47,281 nucleotides of DNA, taken from assembly GCA_910584655.1 (NCBI GenBank), contig CAJUBJ010000010.1:1-47281 (forward strand), given 5' to 3'. This stretch comes from an uncultured Bacilli bacterium. Its GTDB lineage: Bacteria; Bacillota_I; Bacilli_A; RF39; UBA660. Below are positions 35,609-43,107 of this stretch, one piece after another. How positions within the stretch are numbered: the stretch's first letter is position 1; every line of letters begins with the position of its first letter. A model generated the notes under the pieces. The model was not told the origin of the DNA, did no database searches, and saw only the letters and a list, made by a program, of their open reading frames with translations. Position numbers and translations under genes: made by a program.

Positions 35609-37021
35609 ATGAACAGAGAAAAAAATTTAGCTAAAAATACAATTATTATAACTATTGGCAAAATATGCACACAACTTATCACTTTTTTACTATTACCACT
35701 ATATACAGGAATATTATCTACTGAGGAGTATGGTACTGTAGACTTATTAAATACTTTAGTATCTTTGTTACTTCCAATAGTAACATTCCAAGTTGAACAA
35801 GCTATGTTTAGAGAACTTATTGAAGTAAGAGAAAAAGAAGATGATAAAAAAAGAATTATATCAACAGGAGTTTTAACTGTTGTTAGTCAATGTATAATTT
35901 ATCTATTATTGTTTGCTTTAATTTCTCCATTTATAAATAATAATTATAAGATGTTCTTAGCAACAAATGTTGTAACATATATATTTTTATCTTTACTCCA
36001 ACAAATCGCAAGAGGTCTAGGAGATAATAAGAAATTTGCTGTAGGAAGTTTTATAAGTGCACTAAGTATAATATTCTTTAACATATTATTTTTAGTAGTT
36101 ATAAAATTAGGTGCAACAGGAATGCTTTTAGGAACGATGTGTGGACAATTAATAGCAATAACATATTTATTTTTCTCACTTAAATTATATAAATATATTA
36201 AAATAAAAGAGTACAAAAAAGACATAATAAAAAAATTATGGAAATATTCCATTCCTTTAATACCCAATGCTATTTCATGGTGGATATTTAATGCTTCTGA
36301 TAGAGTAATAGCAACTGCTTTTCTAGGTGTAGATCAAAATGGAATTTTAGCAGCATCTTTAAAATTTTCTACAGTGTTTATAACTTTCTATAATATTTTT
36401 AATATGAGTTGGACAGAATCAATATCTATTAATATAAATGACAAAGATATAGATAACTATTTTAATAAAATGTTTAATATTATAATAAGCTTATTTACAG
36501 CTATGGGAGTTGGAATGATAGCATGTATGCCTTTTGTTTTTCCTGTTATGATTAATGAAAAATTCAGCAGTGGATATGGTTTAGTTCCAGTGTCAATAAT
36601 AGCATCTTTGTTTAATGTAGTAGTAGGGCTAGTTAGTGTAATTTACATAGCAAATAAAAATACTAAAGCGATTGCAAATACTTCAATTATATCAGCGATT
36701 ATAAATATAACAGTTCACTTAAGTTTAATAAAATTTATTGGTTTATATGCTGCTGTAATTTCTACATTTGTTTCCTTCTTTGTTATGAGTATATATAGAA
36801 TAATTGATATAAAGAAAAGATATTTTAAAATAAAAATAAATAAATTATTTTTTATAAAGTCAATAATTGCTCTATTAATTGTAATAAGTTGTTACTATAT
36901 AAATAATTTATATCTTAATATATTTTCCCTAATATACGCAATTTTCTTTGCATGGAGTATAAATAAAAATTCAATAGAATTTATACTAAATATAATAAAG
37001 AAAAAAATAAAAAGAGCATAA
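35609..37021 (+). CDS. Polysaccharide flippase (Wzx, MOP superfamily)
   Basis: A 470-residue membrane protein with about fourteen helices, of the Wzx/RfbX type: KNTIIITIGKICTQLITFLL at the start, PLYTGILSTEEYGTVDLLNT after the first helix, and SIPLIPNAISWWIFNASDRV in the second half are classic. It turns the lipid-linked repeat unit to the outer leaflet for the polymerase. Start at ATG after GTGATAAGG. Its place after polymerase and second pyruvyl transferase completes a Wzx/Wzy pathway. Confidence 0.93.
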   Translation: MNREKNLAKNTIIITIGKICTQLITFLLLPLYTGILSTEEYGTVDLLNTLVSLLLPIVTFQVEQAMFRELIEVREKEDDKKRIISTGVLTVVSQCIIYLLLFALISPFINNNYKMFLATNVVTYIFLSLLQQIARGLGDNKKFAVGSFISALSIIFFNILFLVVIKLGATGMLLGTMCGQLIAITYLFFSLKLYKYIKIKEYKKDIIKKLWKYSIPLIPNAISWWIFNASDRVIATAFLGVDQNGILAASLKFSTVFITFYNIFNMSWTESISININDKDIDNYFNKMFNIIISLFTAMGVGMIACMPFVFPVMINEKFSSGYGLVPVSIIASLFNVVVGLVSVIYIANKNTKAIANTSIISAIINITVHLSLIKFIGLYAAVISTFVSFFVMSIYRIIDIKKRYFKIKINKLFFIKSIIALLIVISCYYINNLYLNIFSLIYAIFFAWSINKNSIEFILNIIKKKIKRA

Positions 37022-37037
37022 AAGGTTGTGATTATTT

Positions 37038-38195
37038 ATGAATAATTATTTTGAATCCCACAATAAGAAAGATTGTAATGGTTGTGGAACTTGTGCATTA
37101 AGATGTCCAAAGAATGCAATAACTATGCAAGAGGATAGTGAGGGATTTTTATATCCTGTAATAGACAAAGAAAAATGTATAAATTGTGGATTATGTAAAA
37201 GGATTTGTCCTAATGTCATAAAAGAAGATAATAATTTAGAGGATACGTATATAGCTGTTAATAAAAATGATGAAGAAAAAAGGAATAGTGCTTCTGGGGG
37301 AATGTTTTTTCCAATAGCTAAATATGTAATAGAAAAAAAAGGTGTTGTATTTGGAGTCGTATTCGATAAAAATCTTAAGGCTCAACATGAGTATGCTGAA
37401 ACTTTAGAAGATGCAAAAAAATTTCAAGGTTCAAAATATGTAAGAAGTGATTTAAATTGTTCTTATAAAAAAGCAGAAGAGTTCTTAAATCAAGGAAGAA
37501 TAGTTCTTTTTACTGGGACACCATGTCAATGTAATGGTTTGAAAGGTTATTTAAAGAAAGAGTATGAAAATTTAATAACTTGTGAAATAGTATGTCATGC
37601 TAATCCTTCACCTAAAGTTTTAGATCTTTACCTAAAAAATATAGAAATTAAAAGAAGTAAAAAAGTAAAAACTATATTATTTAGAACTAAAGAAAATGGT
37701 TGGCATAAACAAGTACCAATTATAGAATTTGAAGATGGAAGCAAAGAAGAAGAAAATTCATATTTTAATGCTTTTGTAAAAGAAATGATAAATAGGCCTT
37801 CTTGTTATGATTGCAGATTCTGTACAACTAAAAGATATTCTGATTTTACCATTGCTGACTTCTGGGGAATTGATAAAGTAGACAATTCTATAACAGATGA
37901 TGACACAGGAATATCTTTGTTTAATGTAAATACAGAAAAAGGTAAAAATATATTAAATGAAATCAACAAAGATTTAGAATTAAAAAAAGTAGATACTCAA
38001 TTAGCGTTTTCATATAATCATCATAAAAATGTCCCAGTTCACAAGAATAGAGAAAAATTTTTTGAAGGAATTTCTAGCGGAACTATAAATGAAAATAATA
38101 TCATTAAATATATGAACCAATATACAGCAGATGCATTTTACAAAAGAGTATTAAGAAAATTAAAAAGAATAATAAAAAAAGTTTTAGGTAGATAA
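37038..38195 (+). CDS. Ferredoxin/FrhB-like Fe-S protein of polysaccharide locus (copy 2)
   Basis: A 385-residue paralog of the protein at 27977-29164. The two [4Fe-4S] motifs are CNGCGTCALRCP and CINCGLCKRICP, followed by SASGGMFFPIAKYV, LFTGTPCQCNGLK, CEIVCHANPS and SCYDCRFCTTKRYSDFTIAD. Start at ATG after AAGGTTGTGA. It closes the locus; a broken ugd 3' end follows directly. Having two of these and two pyruvyl transferases suggests two parallel modification modules. Confidence 0.9.
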   Translation: MNNYFESHNKKDCNGCGTCALRCPKNAITMQEDSEGFLYPVIDKEKCINCGLCKRICPNVIKEDNNLEDTYIAVNKNDEEKRNSASGGMFFPIAKYVIEKKGVVFGVVFDKNLKAQHEYAETLEDAKKFQGSKYVRSDLNCSYKKAEEFLNQGRIVLFTGTPCQCNGLKGYLKKEYENLITCEIVCHANPSPKVLDLYLKNIEIKRSKKVKTILFRTKENGWHKQVPIIEFEDGSKEEENSYFNAFVKEMINRPSCYDCRFCTTKRYSDFTIADFWGIDKVDNSITDDDTGISLFNVNTEKGKNILNEINKDLELKKVDTQLAFSYNHHKNVPVHKNREKFFEGISSGTINENNIIKYMNQYTADAFYKRVLRKLKRIIKKVLGR

Positions 38196-38198
38196 AGA

Positions 38199-38397
38199 TT
38201 GTTAAAAGATAATGTCACTAATGTAGTAATATATGAACCAACTTTAAAAGATAATACTTTTGAAGGAATAGAAGTAGTTCATTGATTTAAAATTATTTAA
38301 AGATATTAGTAATGTTATTATAGCTAATAGATTAGATAGTGAATTAGAAGATTGTAAAGAATGTATATATTCAAGAGATATATTTAGTAGAGACTAA
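38199..38397 (+). pseudogene. Remnant of UDP-glucose 6-dehydrogenase 3' end (copy 1)
   Basis: Only about 66 C-terminal codons remain. One frame reads TNVVIYEPTLKDNTFEGIE up to VVH, then an extra base at about 38283 shifts to DLKLFKDISNVIIANRLDS and ends IYSRDIFSRD with a stop at 38395. This is the typical C-terminus of UDP-glucose/GDP-mannose dehydrogenases, which often close polysaccharide loci by supplying UDP-glucuronate. The rest of the gene is absent; the fragment abuts the Fe-S protein gene. Its terminator is still intact. Confidence 0.8.
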
Positions 38398-38430
38398 TAG
38401 CAAAAGCAAAAGTAGCTTTTGCTATTTTAT
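38398..38430 (+). terminator. Terminator of the former ugd gene
   Basis: TAGCAAAAGC (38398-38407) pairs perfectly with GCTTTTGCTA (38415-38424), followed by T. A related hairpin occurs at 41510-41543. Confidence 0.88.
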
Positions 38431-38495
38431 ATTAACTAAAAAATAATAAGTAAAAGTTGCATTACCTCTTTAAGTAATAAATATAAAAAAAGTAA

Positions 38496-38524
38496 TTGAC
38501 AAATAATCTTTTATAATGTAATAT
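38496..38524 (+). promoter_or_regulatory. Promoter of the small-gene/nuclease unit
   Basis: TTGACA at 38496-38501 and TAATAT at 38519-38524, 17-base spacer. Confidence 0.75.
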
Positions 38525-38556
38525 CTATACACAAAATTTAAGAGAGGTGAGTTTAT

Positions 38557-38736
38557 ATGAATAAAACAATAAAAGAAAAAATAAATATTTCATTGTTTAG
38601 TTATAATATAATTATGGAAGGTATAATCATCAATTATTCAAAAATTGTTACTGATGTAGAAAAGAATACTACTTTAATTGCATTTTCTCTTGAAAAAAAG
38701 ATGCTATGGTATAATACTTTTGAGATTTGTAGGTGA
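38557..38736 (+). CDS. Small 59-residue protein coupled to the nuclease
   Basis: ATG follows AGAGAGGTGAG and a good promoter. The 59-residue product begins MNKTIKEKINISLFSYNIIM and ends YNTFEICR; it is Lys- and Ile-rich with no membrane helix clear enough to call. Its TGA lies inside the AGGTGA that serves as ribosome binding site for the nuclease, leaving 4 bases between them, so translation is coupled. It could be a real partner or antidote, or only a leader. A second possible promoter (extended -10 TGGTATAAT at 38707-38715) lies within it. Confidence 0.55.
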   Translation: MNKTIKEKINISLFSYNIIMEGIIINYSKIVTDVEKNTTLIAFSLEKKMLWYNTFEICR

Positions 38737-38740
38737 TTGT

Positions 38741-39754
38741 ATGTCTAGAAAAGGAAGAAAATTCGAAGAAGACTATGCCTGGTTGCAGGATTTAGACTCT
38801 AAATATAAAGTAACAAGTCCAGCATTTTTAACAGATAAAGTAACTGGAAAGAAAAGAGAAGTGGACGTTTTATTAGAATACCTGGATATTAAGGGACATC
38901 AAAGAAAAATTGCAGTAGAATGTAGAGATAGAAATCATAAAGAAGATGTTATGTGGATTGAGCAATTAAAAACAAAGAGAGACGATCTTGGATTAGACTA
39001 TTTAATTGCCACAACAACGACAGATTTCACAGATAGTGCGATAGAAAAAGCAAGATATCATGGAATTATTTTAGAAAAAGCAGAGATAATAACAGAAGAG
39101 ACGATTGAAAAGCTAGAAAAAGATTTTTTCTTTGACATATTCTTCATAATACCTAAAATAACAGGATTAACATTCTTATTAAAAAGTGGAAAAAGTATTT
39201 CTTATAAAGACCTACTTACTAAACTATCTGTAGTAGATAAACAGGAATTATTAACATCATTAAATTATGATTTGTTTTTAAATATAAACTTCAGTGAATT
39301 TATAAAATCATGTGGTTTAAAAGAGGAGGATTTTTTTAAATACCCAGAAGATACAAATGCAAGTATATCTAATATAGTATTTGTAAACCAAGAAAATGCA
39401 GCTTCAATAATAAAAAGAATAGGTATAATATCGGTTAAGTGTGAATTTTTTATAACACCACATAAAGTTTCACTACCATTAAATAAATCATTATCAACAT
39501 TTGATGTTAATCCTAAAAGAAATAAAAAATACAAAGCAATATTTGGAAATAATGAAGAAACTGTAACAGTTGGTTACATTGATGATTCAACAGTAAAATG
39601 TATTGTGCATTTATTAAAAAGAAAGGGATATAGATGTATAGGTGGAAATGCGACTATAAATACAATCTTTCCAGAAAAGGCTCAATTAGAATTTTCTGTA
39701 GATAATATGGAAGAAACATTGATAAGTACACTAGACTATAGCTCTATATTATAA
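38741..39754 (+). CDS. Mrr-like restriction endonuclease (PD-(D/E)xK)
   Basis: A 337-residue protein. The N-terminal 120 residues fit an Mrr-type nuclease domain: Glu9/Glu10 in the first helix, REVDVLLEY with Asp42, IAVECRDRNH with Glu60 in an E-C-R form of the ExK motif, then WIEQLKTKRDDLGLDYLIAT and the FTDSAIEKARYHGI helix with IILEKAEI. Such domains cut DNA, often modified foreign DNA (type IV systems). The C-terminal 200 residues are an unknown part. ATG 38741 follows AGGTGATTGT; a longer frame from 38678 lacks a ribosome binding site. No methylase is near, which agrees with a type IV or stand-alone defence nuclease. Confidence 0.82.
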   Translation: MSRKGRKFEEDYAWLQDLDSKYKVTSPAFLTDKVTGKKREVDVLLEYLDIKGHQRKIAVECRDRNHKEDVMWIEQLKTKRDDLGLDYLIATTTTDFTDSAIEKARYHGIILEKAEIITEETIEKLEKDFFFDIFFIIPKITGLTFLLKSGKSISYKDLLTKLSVVDKQELLTSLNYDLFLNINFSEFIKSCGLKEEDFFKYPEDTNASISNIVFVNQENAASIIKRIGIISVKCEFFITPHKVSLPLNKSLSTFDVNPKRNKKYKAIFGNNEETVTVGYIDDSTVKCIVHLLKRKGYRCIGGNATINTIFPEKAQLEFSVDNMEETLISTLDYSSIL

Positions 39755-39820
39755 AATTATTATAATTATATCATTGACTAATAAAATAACATATATTACT
39801 TTATTTCTTTATTGTTTATA

Positions 39821-39929
39821 ATTTAAAACTAAAAGATATTAGTGATATTATTATAGCTAATACATTAGATAGCGAATTAGATAATGTAAAGAATGTATCT
39901 ATTCAAGAGATATATTTAGTAGAGATTAA
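39821..39929 (+). pseudogene. Remnant of UDP-glucose 6-dehydrogenase 3' end (copy 2)
   Basis: This stretch closely matches the last 110 bases of copy 1 base by base: LKLKDISDIIIANTLDSELDN is readable, and the end reads YSRDIFSRD in another frame, so small deletions broke it. The match stops at the former stop codon (39929); the terminator after it is different from copy 1. It lies 66 bases behind the nuclease gene. Confidence 0.75.
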
Positions 39930-39936
39930 TAATACA

Positions 39937-39968
39937 AAATGGTTAAGTTTAATACTTAACCATTTTTA
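39937..39968 (+). terminator. Terminator after ugd remnant 2
   Basis: ATGGTTAAG and CTTAACCAT hairpin with a T-rich tail. The following stretch to 40150 holds no gene that I can support. Confidence 0.85.
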
Positions 39969-40266
39969 TGTTACATTTTTACATATATAAAATCTTTATA
40001 TATTATATATTGTTTTATAAAAGCAAACGATTTTCTCACCTTTTTTGAAATAAAATTTAGAAAATAAAGTAGAAGAAAAGAAGAAAATTTGTTCTTGAAT
40101 TCAAAAAAATATTAAAAAAAATATGCATAAAAATTTAACAAAATTTAATATTTACATCTTATATATTATTTGTTAAATTAGACGTTGATACATTTGATGC
40201 AATTGGCTTTCTTATTCAGGAGGTTTTGGTATTTTATCAAAAAAGAATAAGGAAGGTGGTGATATT

Positions 40267-40356
40267 ATGAAACAACGTGAAAGATTCGATTGTTTTATAA
40301 TCTTTACACTTCTAAGTGTTATATTTATTTTACTATTTATGTTAATGGTAAAATAA
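40267..40356 (+). CDS. Small hydrophobic peptide 1 (candidate type I toxin)
   Basis: A 29-residue frame, ATG after GGAAGGTGG. A charged start (MKQRERFD) precedes one hydrophobic membrane helix of about 20 residues (CFIIFTLLSVIFILLFMLMV) and a single Lys at the end. Size and layout match small membrane toxins of type I systems such as TxpA, BsrG or Ldr, but the sequence is not one I recognise. A short leader frame starting at TTG 40226 ends with a TGA that overlaps this ATG (ATGA), which would couple the two. Almost identical to peptide 3. Confidence 0.7.
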   Translation: MKQRERFDCFIIFTLLSVIFILLFMLMVK

Positions 40357-40451
40357 AAAATCTGATTCATAAGAATCAGACAACAACTTGAAAGCCACTT
40401 GACAAGAACATCAAATGTATCATTTTTTTATTAAATGATATTTGCTCTCCT
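40357..40451 (-). ncRNA. Candidate antisense antitoxin RNA 1
   Basis: On the minus strand TTGAAA (40486-40481), a 17-base spacer and TATAAT (40463-40458) predict a start near 40451. The RNA would run about 95 bases against the 3' part of the peptide mRNA to a hairpin TCTGATTC/GAATCAGA followed by six T on this strand (ends near 40357). Its 5' part carries the same GATACATTTGATG sequence as the sense RNA's 5' end. Expression is not proven. Confidence 0.65.
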
Positions 40452-40704
40452 AAATTAATTATAATGTATATATGATGATATTTCAATTATTAAATTTTAT
40501 TATTTTAAGTATGAATAAATTATCAAAATTATTTTTTTAAGAATATAAATTAATCAAAGTTAAATTTGTTAAAAAATATTAAGTTTTGCTATTTACATTA
40601 AAATCTATTAATGTTATTTTACTTTCGATACATTTGATGCAAGTGACTTCCTTGTTCAGGGGGATTTGGTTGACAAAACTAAATTGTGAATAGGAGGTGG
40701 TATT

Positions 40705-40782
40705 ATGAAACTAAAAGAATTTTTCTATTGGGTTCTAATATTTACACTTCTTGGTTTAAATTTTATTTTACTTTTTAAGTAA
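40705..40782 (+). CDS. Small hydrophobic peptide 2 (candidate type I toxin)
   Basis: A 25-residue frame, ATG after AGGAGGTGG. It starts MKLKEFFYW and continues with a hydrophobic helix (VLIFTLLGLNFILLF) ending in Lys. It differs from copies 1 and 3 in sequence but keeps the IFTLL core, the charged start and Lys at the end, which is what selection on a small membrane peptide would give. The leader frame from TTG 40666 is shorter here and stops 15 bases before the ATG. Confidence 0.65.
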   Translation: MKLKEFFYWVLIFTLLGLNFILLFK

Positions 40783-40784
40783 AA

Positions 40785-40886
40785 TAAAAAAGACTAACTA
40801 GTTAAACTAGTTAGCAAAAAACCAAGGAAGCCATTTGATAACCCTTCAAATGTATCATTTTTTTATTAAATGATATTTGCTTTCCT
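40785..40886 (-). ncRNA. Candidate antisense antitoxin RNA 2
   Basis: Minus-strand promoter TTGAAT (40921-40916)-17-TATAAT (40898-40893), predicted start near 40886. The terminator is CTAACTAGTT/AACTAGTTAG followed on this strand by TCTTTTTT, a stem with a sequence different from copies 1 and 3 but at the same place. Confidence 0.62.
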
Positions 40887-41141
40887 AAGATAATTATAAC
40901 GTATTTATAATGATAATTCAATTATTAAATTTTACTATTTTAAGTATGGATAAATTATTATAAATAATTTTTTATGAATATAAATTAATCAAAATTAAAT
41001 TTGTTAAAAAATATTAAGTTTTGCTATTTACATTAAAATCTATTAATGTTATTTTACATTCGATACATTTGATGCAAGTGACTTTCTTATTCAGGGGGAT
41101 TTGGTATTATATCAAACTAGAATATGGAAGGTGGTGATATT

Positions 41142-41231
41142 ATGAGACAACGTGAGAAAATCGATTGTTTTATAATTTTTACACTTCTAAGTGTTATATT
41201 TATTTTATTATTTATGTTAATGGTAAAATAA
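41142..41231 (+). CDS. Small hydrophobic peptide 3 (candidate type I toxin)
   Basis: A 29-residue frame, ATG after GGAAGGTGG: charged start MRQREKID, then the same helix as copy 1 (CFIIFTLLSVIFILLFMLMV) and a final Lys. Most base differences to copy 1 inside the helix are silent, so the amino acid sequence appears to be kept. The leader frame from TTG 41101 again ends in a TGA overlapping the ATG. Confidence 0.7.
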   Translation: MRQREKIDCFIIFTLLSVIFILLFMLMVK

Positions 41232-41328
41232 AAAAAGTCTGATTCTTATGAATCAGACCCAAACACTTGAAAGCCATTTGACAGAACATCAAATGTATCA
41301 TTTCTCATTAAATGATGTTTGCTTTCTT
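41232..41328 (-). ncRNA. Candidate antisense antitoxin RNA 3
   Basis: Minus-strand promoter TTGAAT (41363-41358)-17-TATAAT (41340-41335), predicted start near 41328; terminator GTCTGATTC/GAATCAGAC with seven T on this strand just behind the peptide stop. Confidence 0.65.
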
Positions 41329-41476
41329 AAATATATTATAACCTAGGTATTTTTTTTATTCAATATAAAATTCTAAATTATCTTTTTTGTTATTTATATT
41401 CGAAAGTGCAGTCTTGATTATTTTTTGAATGTATAACTTATAATAAAATAAAGGTATAGAAGTAATTTTGGTAAAA

Positions 41477-41510
41477 GTAGTTTATGATTTAAAACTTTTT
41501 TAAAGATATA
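41477..41510 (+). pseudogene. Remnant of UDP-glucose 6-dehydrogenase 3' end (copy 3)
   Basis: A short piece (AGTAGTTTATGATTTAAAAC then AAAGATAT) matches the stretch around VVHDLKLFKDI of copy 1, after which a deletion leads directly into the related terminator AATAGCAAAAG at 41511. A possible further match, GGTATAGAAGTAATT, lies at about 41453. The remaining 41340-41620 interval shows no gene. Confidence 0.55.
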
Positions 41511-41543
41511 AATAGCAAAAGTAAATCTTTTGTTATTTTTTAT
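41510..41543 (+). terminator. Terminator related to the ugd terminator
   Basis: ATAGCAAAAG and CTTTTGTTAT hairpin followed by T; the arms are close to those of 38398-38424. Confidence 0.8.
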
Positions 41544-41621
41544 TAATTAATATTCTGTCTGTTGTATAAAAATAAGAAATAATATATAATAAAAAATTGT
41601 AAAAAGATTAGAAGGTGTAGT

Positions 41622-43019
41622 ATGCCGGTAGAAGATTTTGAAAAAATAATTGAAATATTAAAGAAAAAAACAAAAAAAGATTGGATATTAATACTATCTG
41701 CCACTATAGTAATAACTTTATTTATATGGTACTTTTTACCAAATATTTCATACAATATTCCTAAAATAGAAAATACAGATTTACTATTTAGAATAATTTT
41801 CACAACCATAGCATGGGGAATTTGCATAACTCTAATTATTCAATCAAACCTTTTAAAGAAAAATAATACTAATCTTCCAGGTATAGGTTTTTTAATTGAT
41901 ACAAGTGTTTTAAATGGGAAAATCTTTGAGAAAGAATTATTTTTTAAAAACTTTTGTAAGGAAACAAATGGAAAATTTAAAATAATAGTTTATGATGATA
42001 AAAAAATAAAAGACAATAATACAATTAGTTATTTACTAGAAAAGAAAAAATTAAATATTATTTTTGTTATAGATGAAGTTTCAGCCAAGAAAAATGGAGA
42101 AGATATATATACGTTTGAAATAAGAACAGTTAATTTTCAATTTAGTTCAAATTATTCTAACATAGAATTATTAGCAGAAAGCTTAAGCTATGAAATTATA
42201 AACGCGATGAATAAATATATAGAAATCCATAAAAATAATAATTTAGACGATAGTACAAAATATGCAAATATACTAAGTGCTCAGGTATCATATCTAATGT
42301 CGATTTTATATATTATTTCGCCAACTCCAGAAAAAGCTTTTTTATTATTAGATTCAATAGGATATATTGTTAATAATTCTAGTGAGAGAAGTTTGAGATA
42401 CATAAAGAAAAAATTACCATATAGATATGTAGATGCTTATAATAATGTTATTTCTAATATCATAAATAGTAATGAATATTATACAGATTTATCAAAGTTA
42501 GATTTATTAATGGAATATATATTAAATGAAGAAAAATATATAGAAAAAGCTTTTTATAATCAAAGGTTTGATAAAAAAGATTATATATTATTTAAAGACA
42601 TACTTTATCATACAAAGGCAATTGCTTTATACGAAAAAGGTAACATTGATGAAGCATTGAACAATATAGAAAAAATAAGTCCAGATATAGCCAATACTTT
42701 AACAAAACATTTAAATTTTGCATTTTTATATGGATGTAGTAATAATTATCAATTGTGCTATAAATATTATAATAAGGTAAAAAATAGAAAAGATTTAGAT
42801 GAAGAAAATAGTATTTCAGCTTTAAATGAAATCCGAGACTTTATAAACAAGCATTTGGATTTAAAACCAAAAGATGAGGGATTAAAATTTTGTAGTGCAA
42901 TAACTAATATTTTATTTGCTGATAAAAATCTAGGTACAACTCAATTAAAGGAATTAGCTTGTTCAAATAATGAAATAAATAAGATTTATGCTGAATTAAT
43001 TGATGATAAATATAATTAA
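41622..43019 (+). CDS. Two-TM protein with helical-repeat C-terminus, unknown
   Basis: A 465-residue protein starting at ATG after AGAAGGTG. Two membrane helices at about 24-44 and 54-75 place the rest on one side, probably the cytoplasm. Residues 85-170 are mixed alpha/beta (GFLIDTSVLNGKIF, IIFVIDEVSAKKNG), and from about 200 the chain is helical with TPR/SEL1-like pairs (KAIALYEKGNIDEALNNIEK, AFLYGCSNNYQLCYKYYNKV). No known domain can be named. It follows the ugd remnants and the peptide array in an accessory island and may belong to a defence or stress system, but this is only from position. Confidence 0.75.
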   Translation: MPVEDFEKIIEILKKKTKKDWILILSATIVITLFIWYFLPNISYNIPKIENTDLLFRIIFTTIAWGICITLIIQSNLLKKNNTNLPGIGFLIDTSVLNGKIFEKELFFKNFCKETNGKFKIIVYDDKKIKDNNTISYLLEKKKLNIIFVIDEVSAKKNGEDIYTFEIRTVNFQFSSNYSNIELLAESLSYEIINAMNKYIEIHKNNNLDDSTKYANILSAQVSYLMSILYIISPTPEKAFLLLDSIGYIVNNSSERSLRYIKKKLPYRYVDAYNNVISNIINSNEYYTDLSKLDLLMEYILNEEKYIEKAFYNQRFDKKDYILFKDILYHTKAIALYEKGNIDEALNNIEKISPDIANTLTKHLNFAFLYGCSNNYQLCYKYYNKVKNRKDLDEENSISALNEIRDFINKHLDLKPKDEGLKFCSAITNILFADKNLGTTQLKELACSNNEINKIYAELIDDKYN

Positions 43020-43107
43020 AAAATAAATCTTTAAATAATAAAGTGACTAGATAATAATTTAATAAAAGATTTGATTAAAAAAATATAAAGAAAGTAGTGA
43101 TAATGTA

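Larger units (their letters stand above)
40151..41363. repeat. Three tandem toxin-antitoxin-like units, period about 440 bases
   Basis: Three direct copies begin GATACATTTGATG at 40187, 40627 and 41062 and close with its inverted form near 40409-40421, 40845-40856 and 41287-41299. Each copy has a sense promoter TTTACA-17-TAAATT/TATTTT (40151, 40592, 41027), a 25-29 residue hydrophobic peptide frame, a stem-loop after its stop, and on the minus strand a promoter TTGAAA/TTGAAT-17-TATAAT (40486-40458, 40921-40893, 41363-41335). Spacers between units are AT-rich and also alike in units 1-2 and 2-3. Confidence 0.85.

Noticed and set aside
38199..38397. Functional small protein in the ugd remnant
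   Set aside because: The matching sequence changes frame at about 38283 and only the C-terminus of a much longer enzyme is present.
40187..40486. Standard Fst/par locus
   Set aside because: In par the shared sequences are direct repeats giving complementary RNAs; here they are inverted and the peptide sequence is different.
40187..41299. CRISPR array
   Set aside because: The repeats are only three, over 400 bases apart, and contain peptide frames and promoters; no cas genes are near.
40187..41299. MITE or insertion sequence because of inverted ends
   Set aside because: No target duplications or transposase are visible, and the arms covary inside each unit, which suits RNA pairing better.
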